This document shows, one piece after another, positions 63,666-64,000 of a stretch of DNA of 64,000 nucleotides (position 1 is the first letter of the stretch; every line of letters begins with the position of its first letter). Location of the stretch: NCBI GenBank assembly GCA_027487775.1, contig JAIYCY010000030.1, positions 157,012-221,011 of the forward strand, read 5' to 3'. The notes beneath the pieces are model-generated. The model ran no database searches. It had not been told where the DNA came from and saw nothing but the letters and a program-made list of their open reading frames with translations. Source of the stretch: Planctomycetaceae bacterium. Lineage in GTDB: Bacteria > Planctomycetota > Phycisphaerae > Tepidisphaerales > Tepidisphaeraceae. Made by a program: the position numbers and the translations under genes.

Positions 63666-64000
63666 TGCCACCGCCTCGGTTGAGCACGTGAAAGACAAAT
63701 CCGCCGGGCGCGTGTCGGGCTGTTCTGGCCGTGCGGGCAACATACCGAACCTCCGGCAATCAATCAATCGGGGGCTATCCCTGTCTTTTCGCCCTGTTTC
63801 ATCTCTCGATCAATCAATCGGGGGCTGTCCCGTTTCTTCGCCAACGATCAATCAATCGGCGGCTGTCACTGTTTCTTCGCCCAATCAATCGGGGGCTGTC
63901 CCTAATGCCACGAAGTTAAGTCGTAAGTCCGCGCTGCGGCGCGCGTTACAATCGCTCGCGCCAGCCGTGGCCTTCTGAGAGAATGGGAAGTGTTCAAAGC
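63637..64000. other. Repeat-rich end of window without a supported gene
   Basis: 364 bases holding one inverted and four direct copies of the 33-nt repeat. Frames here are made of the repeats themselves (GSINRG-type translations) and are not credible genes. A gene may continue beyond 64000. Confidence 0.6.
63761..63909 (+). repeat. Four direct copies of a 33-nt GGGGGCTGTCCC repeat
   Basis: Copies begin at 63761, 63811, 63849 and 63882. Consensus: CAATCAATCGGGGGCTGTCC followed by CTGTTTCTTCGCC, with differences in each copy. Spacers are 17, 6 and 0 bases, too short and variable for CRISPR. Resembles REP-like interspersed elements. Confidence 0.85.

Noticed and set aside
63761..63909. CRISPR array
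   Set aside because: Spacers between the four repeats are 17, 6 and 0 bases, repeats diverge, and inverted copies exist; no cas gene is visible.

Overview
The window is a GC-rich, gene-dense bacterial chromosome segment, most likely from a Planctomycetota member of the Phycisphaerae type. The clues are a secreted-type protein whose N-terminus reads ETLEGRRLLS and which ends in a dockerin-like repeat pair, a PadR regulator paired with a membrane protein carrying a pilin-like C-terminal motif, a system II (ResB/CcsA) cytochrome c assembly pair, and a mixture of gene orders with few long operons. The lineage call is an inference from protein style; no 16S rRNA gene is present. No phage, transposase, tRNA or CRISPR array was found.

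Layout. 1-3160: a zinc-finger-less DnaJ/CbpA co-chaperone (cut by the window edge), gltX with an unusual insertion after its KMSKS loop, and the RNase P RNA gene with its terminator. 3298-10000: an AsmA-like anchored protein, a deiodinase-family thioredoxin-fold protein lacking its redox residue, a Spy-like periplasmic protein, a CvpA-like protein and a GspE/PilB-like protein whose ATPase motifs are eroded. 10140-13017: a co-directional SDR / cation efflux / ThiF-like run. 13149-21290: a dockerin protein, a beta-propeller sugar-dehydrogenase-like protein, a pteridine-reductase-like SDR, the PadR unit, a GH43-like enzyme and an alpha/alpha-toroid protein. 21905-26224: ResB and CcsA. 26293-33636: lipoproteins, a nuclease/phosphatase, a glycosyltransferase, a PmtA-like methyltransferase, RNase D and two very small ORFs.

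33647-37348: an FKBP isomerase, then a tightly overlapping PIN/TRAM-ispD-pseudouridine synthase operon. 37415-43328: a GT14-like enzyme and a complete manganese/iron/zinc-type ABC importer (binding protein, ATPase with a His-rich leader, two permeases) facing a DtxR-family repressor. One permease carries its own C-terminal DtxR-like domain, and the short divergent promoter region holds a palindrome placed exactly between the -35 and -10 boxes. 43456-56393: surface-polysaccharide functions (GT-C enzyme, RmlA, acyltransferase, bifunctional fucokinase/GDP-fucose pyrophosphorylase, GT4) mixed with argS, an ArsR-methyltransferase fusion and lpdA. 56749-63082: a giant AsmA-like protein, panB, a GT2 enzyme and a thiamine-binding-like protein. 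63184-63909: a cluster of about 33-nt interspersed repeats in both orientations around a small orphan gene.

Two themes recur. First, several proteins carry in-frame short tandem DNA repeats in low-complexity linkers (6537-6656, 20724-20795, 22690-22731, 33740-33813, 41479-41508), suggesting active slippage in this genome. Second, several recognisable enzymes have lost key residues or gained domains (GspE-like, deiodinase-like, permease-DtxR, gltX). These are the best candidates for new biology here.
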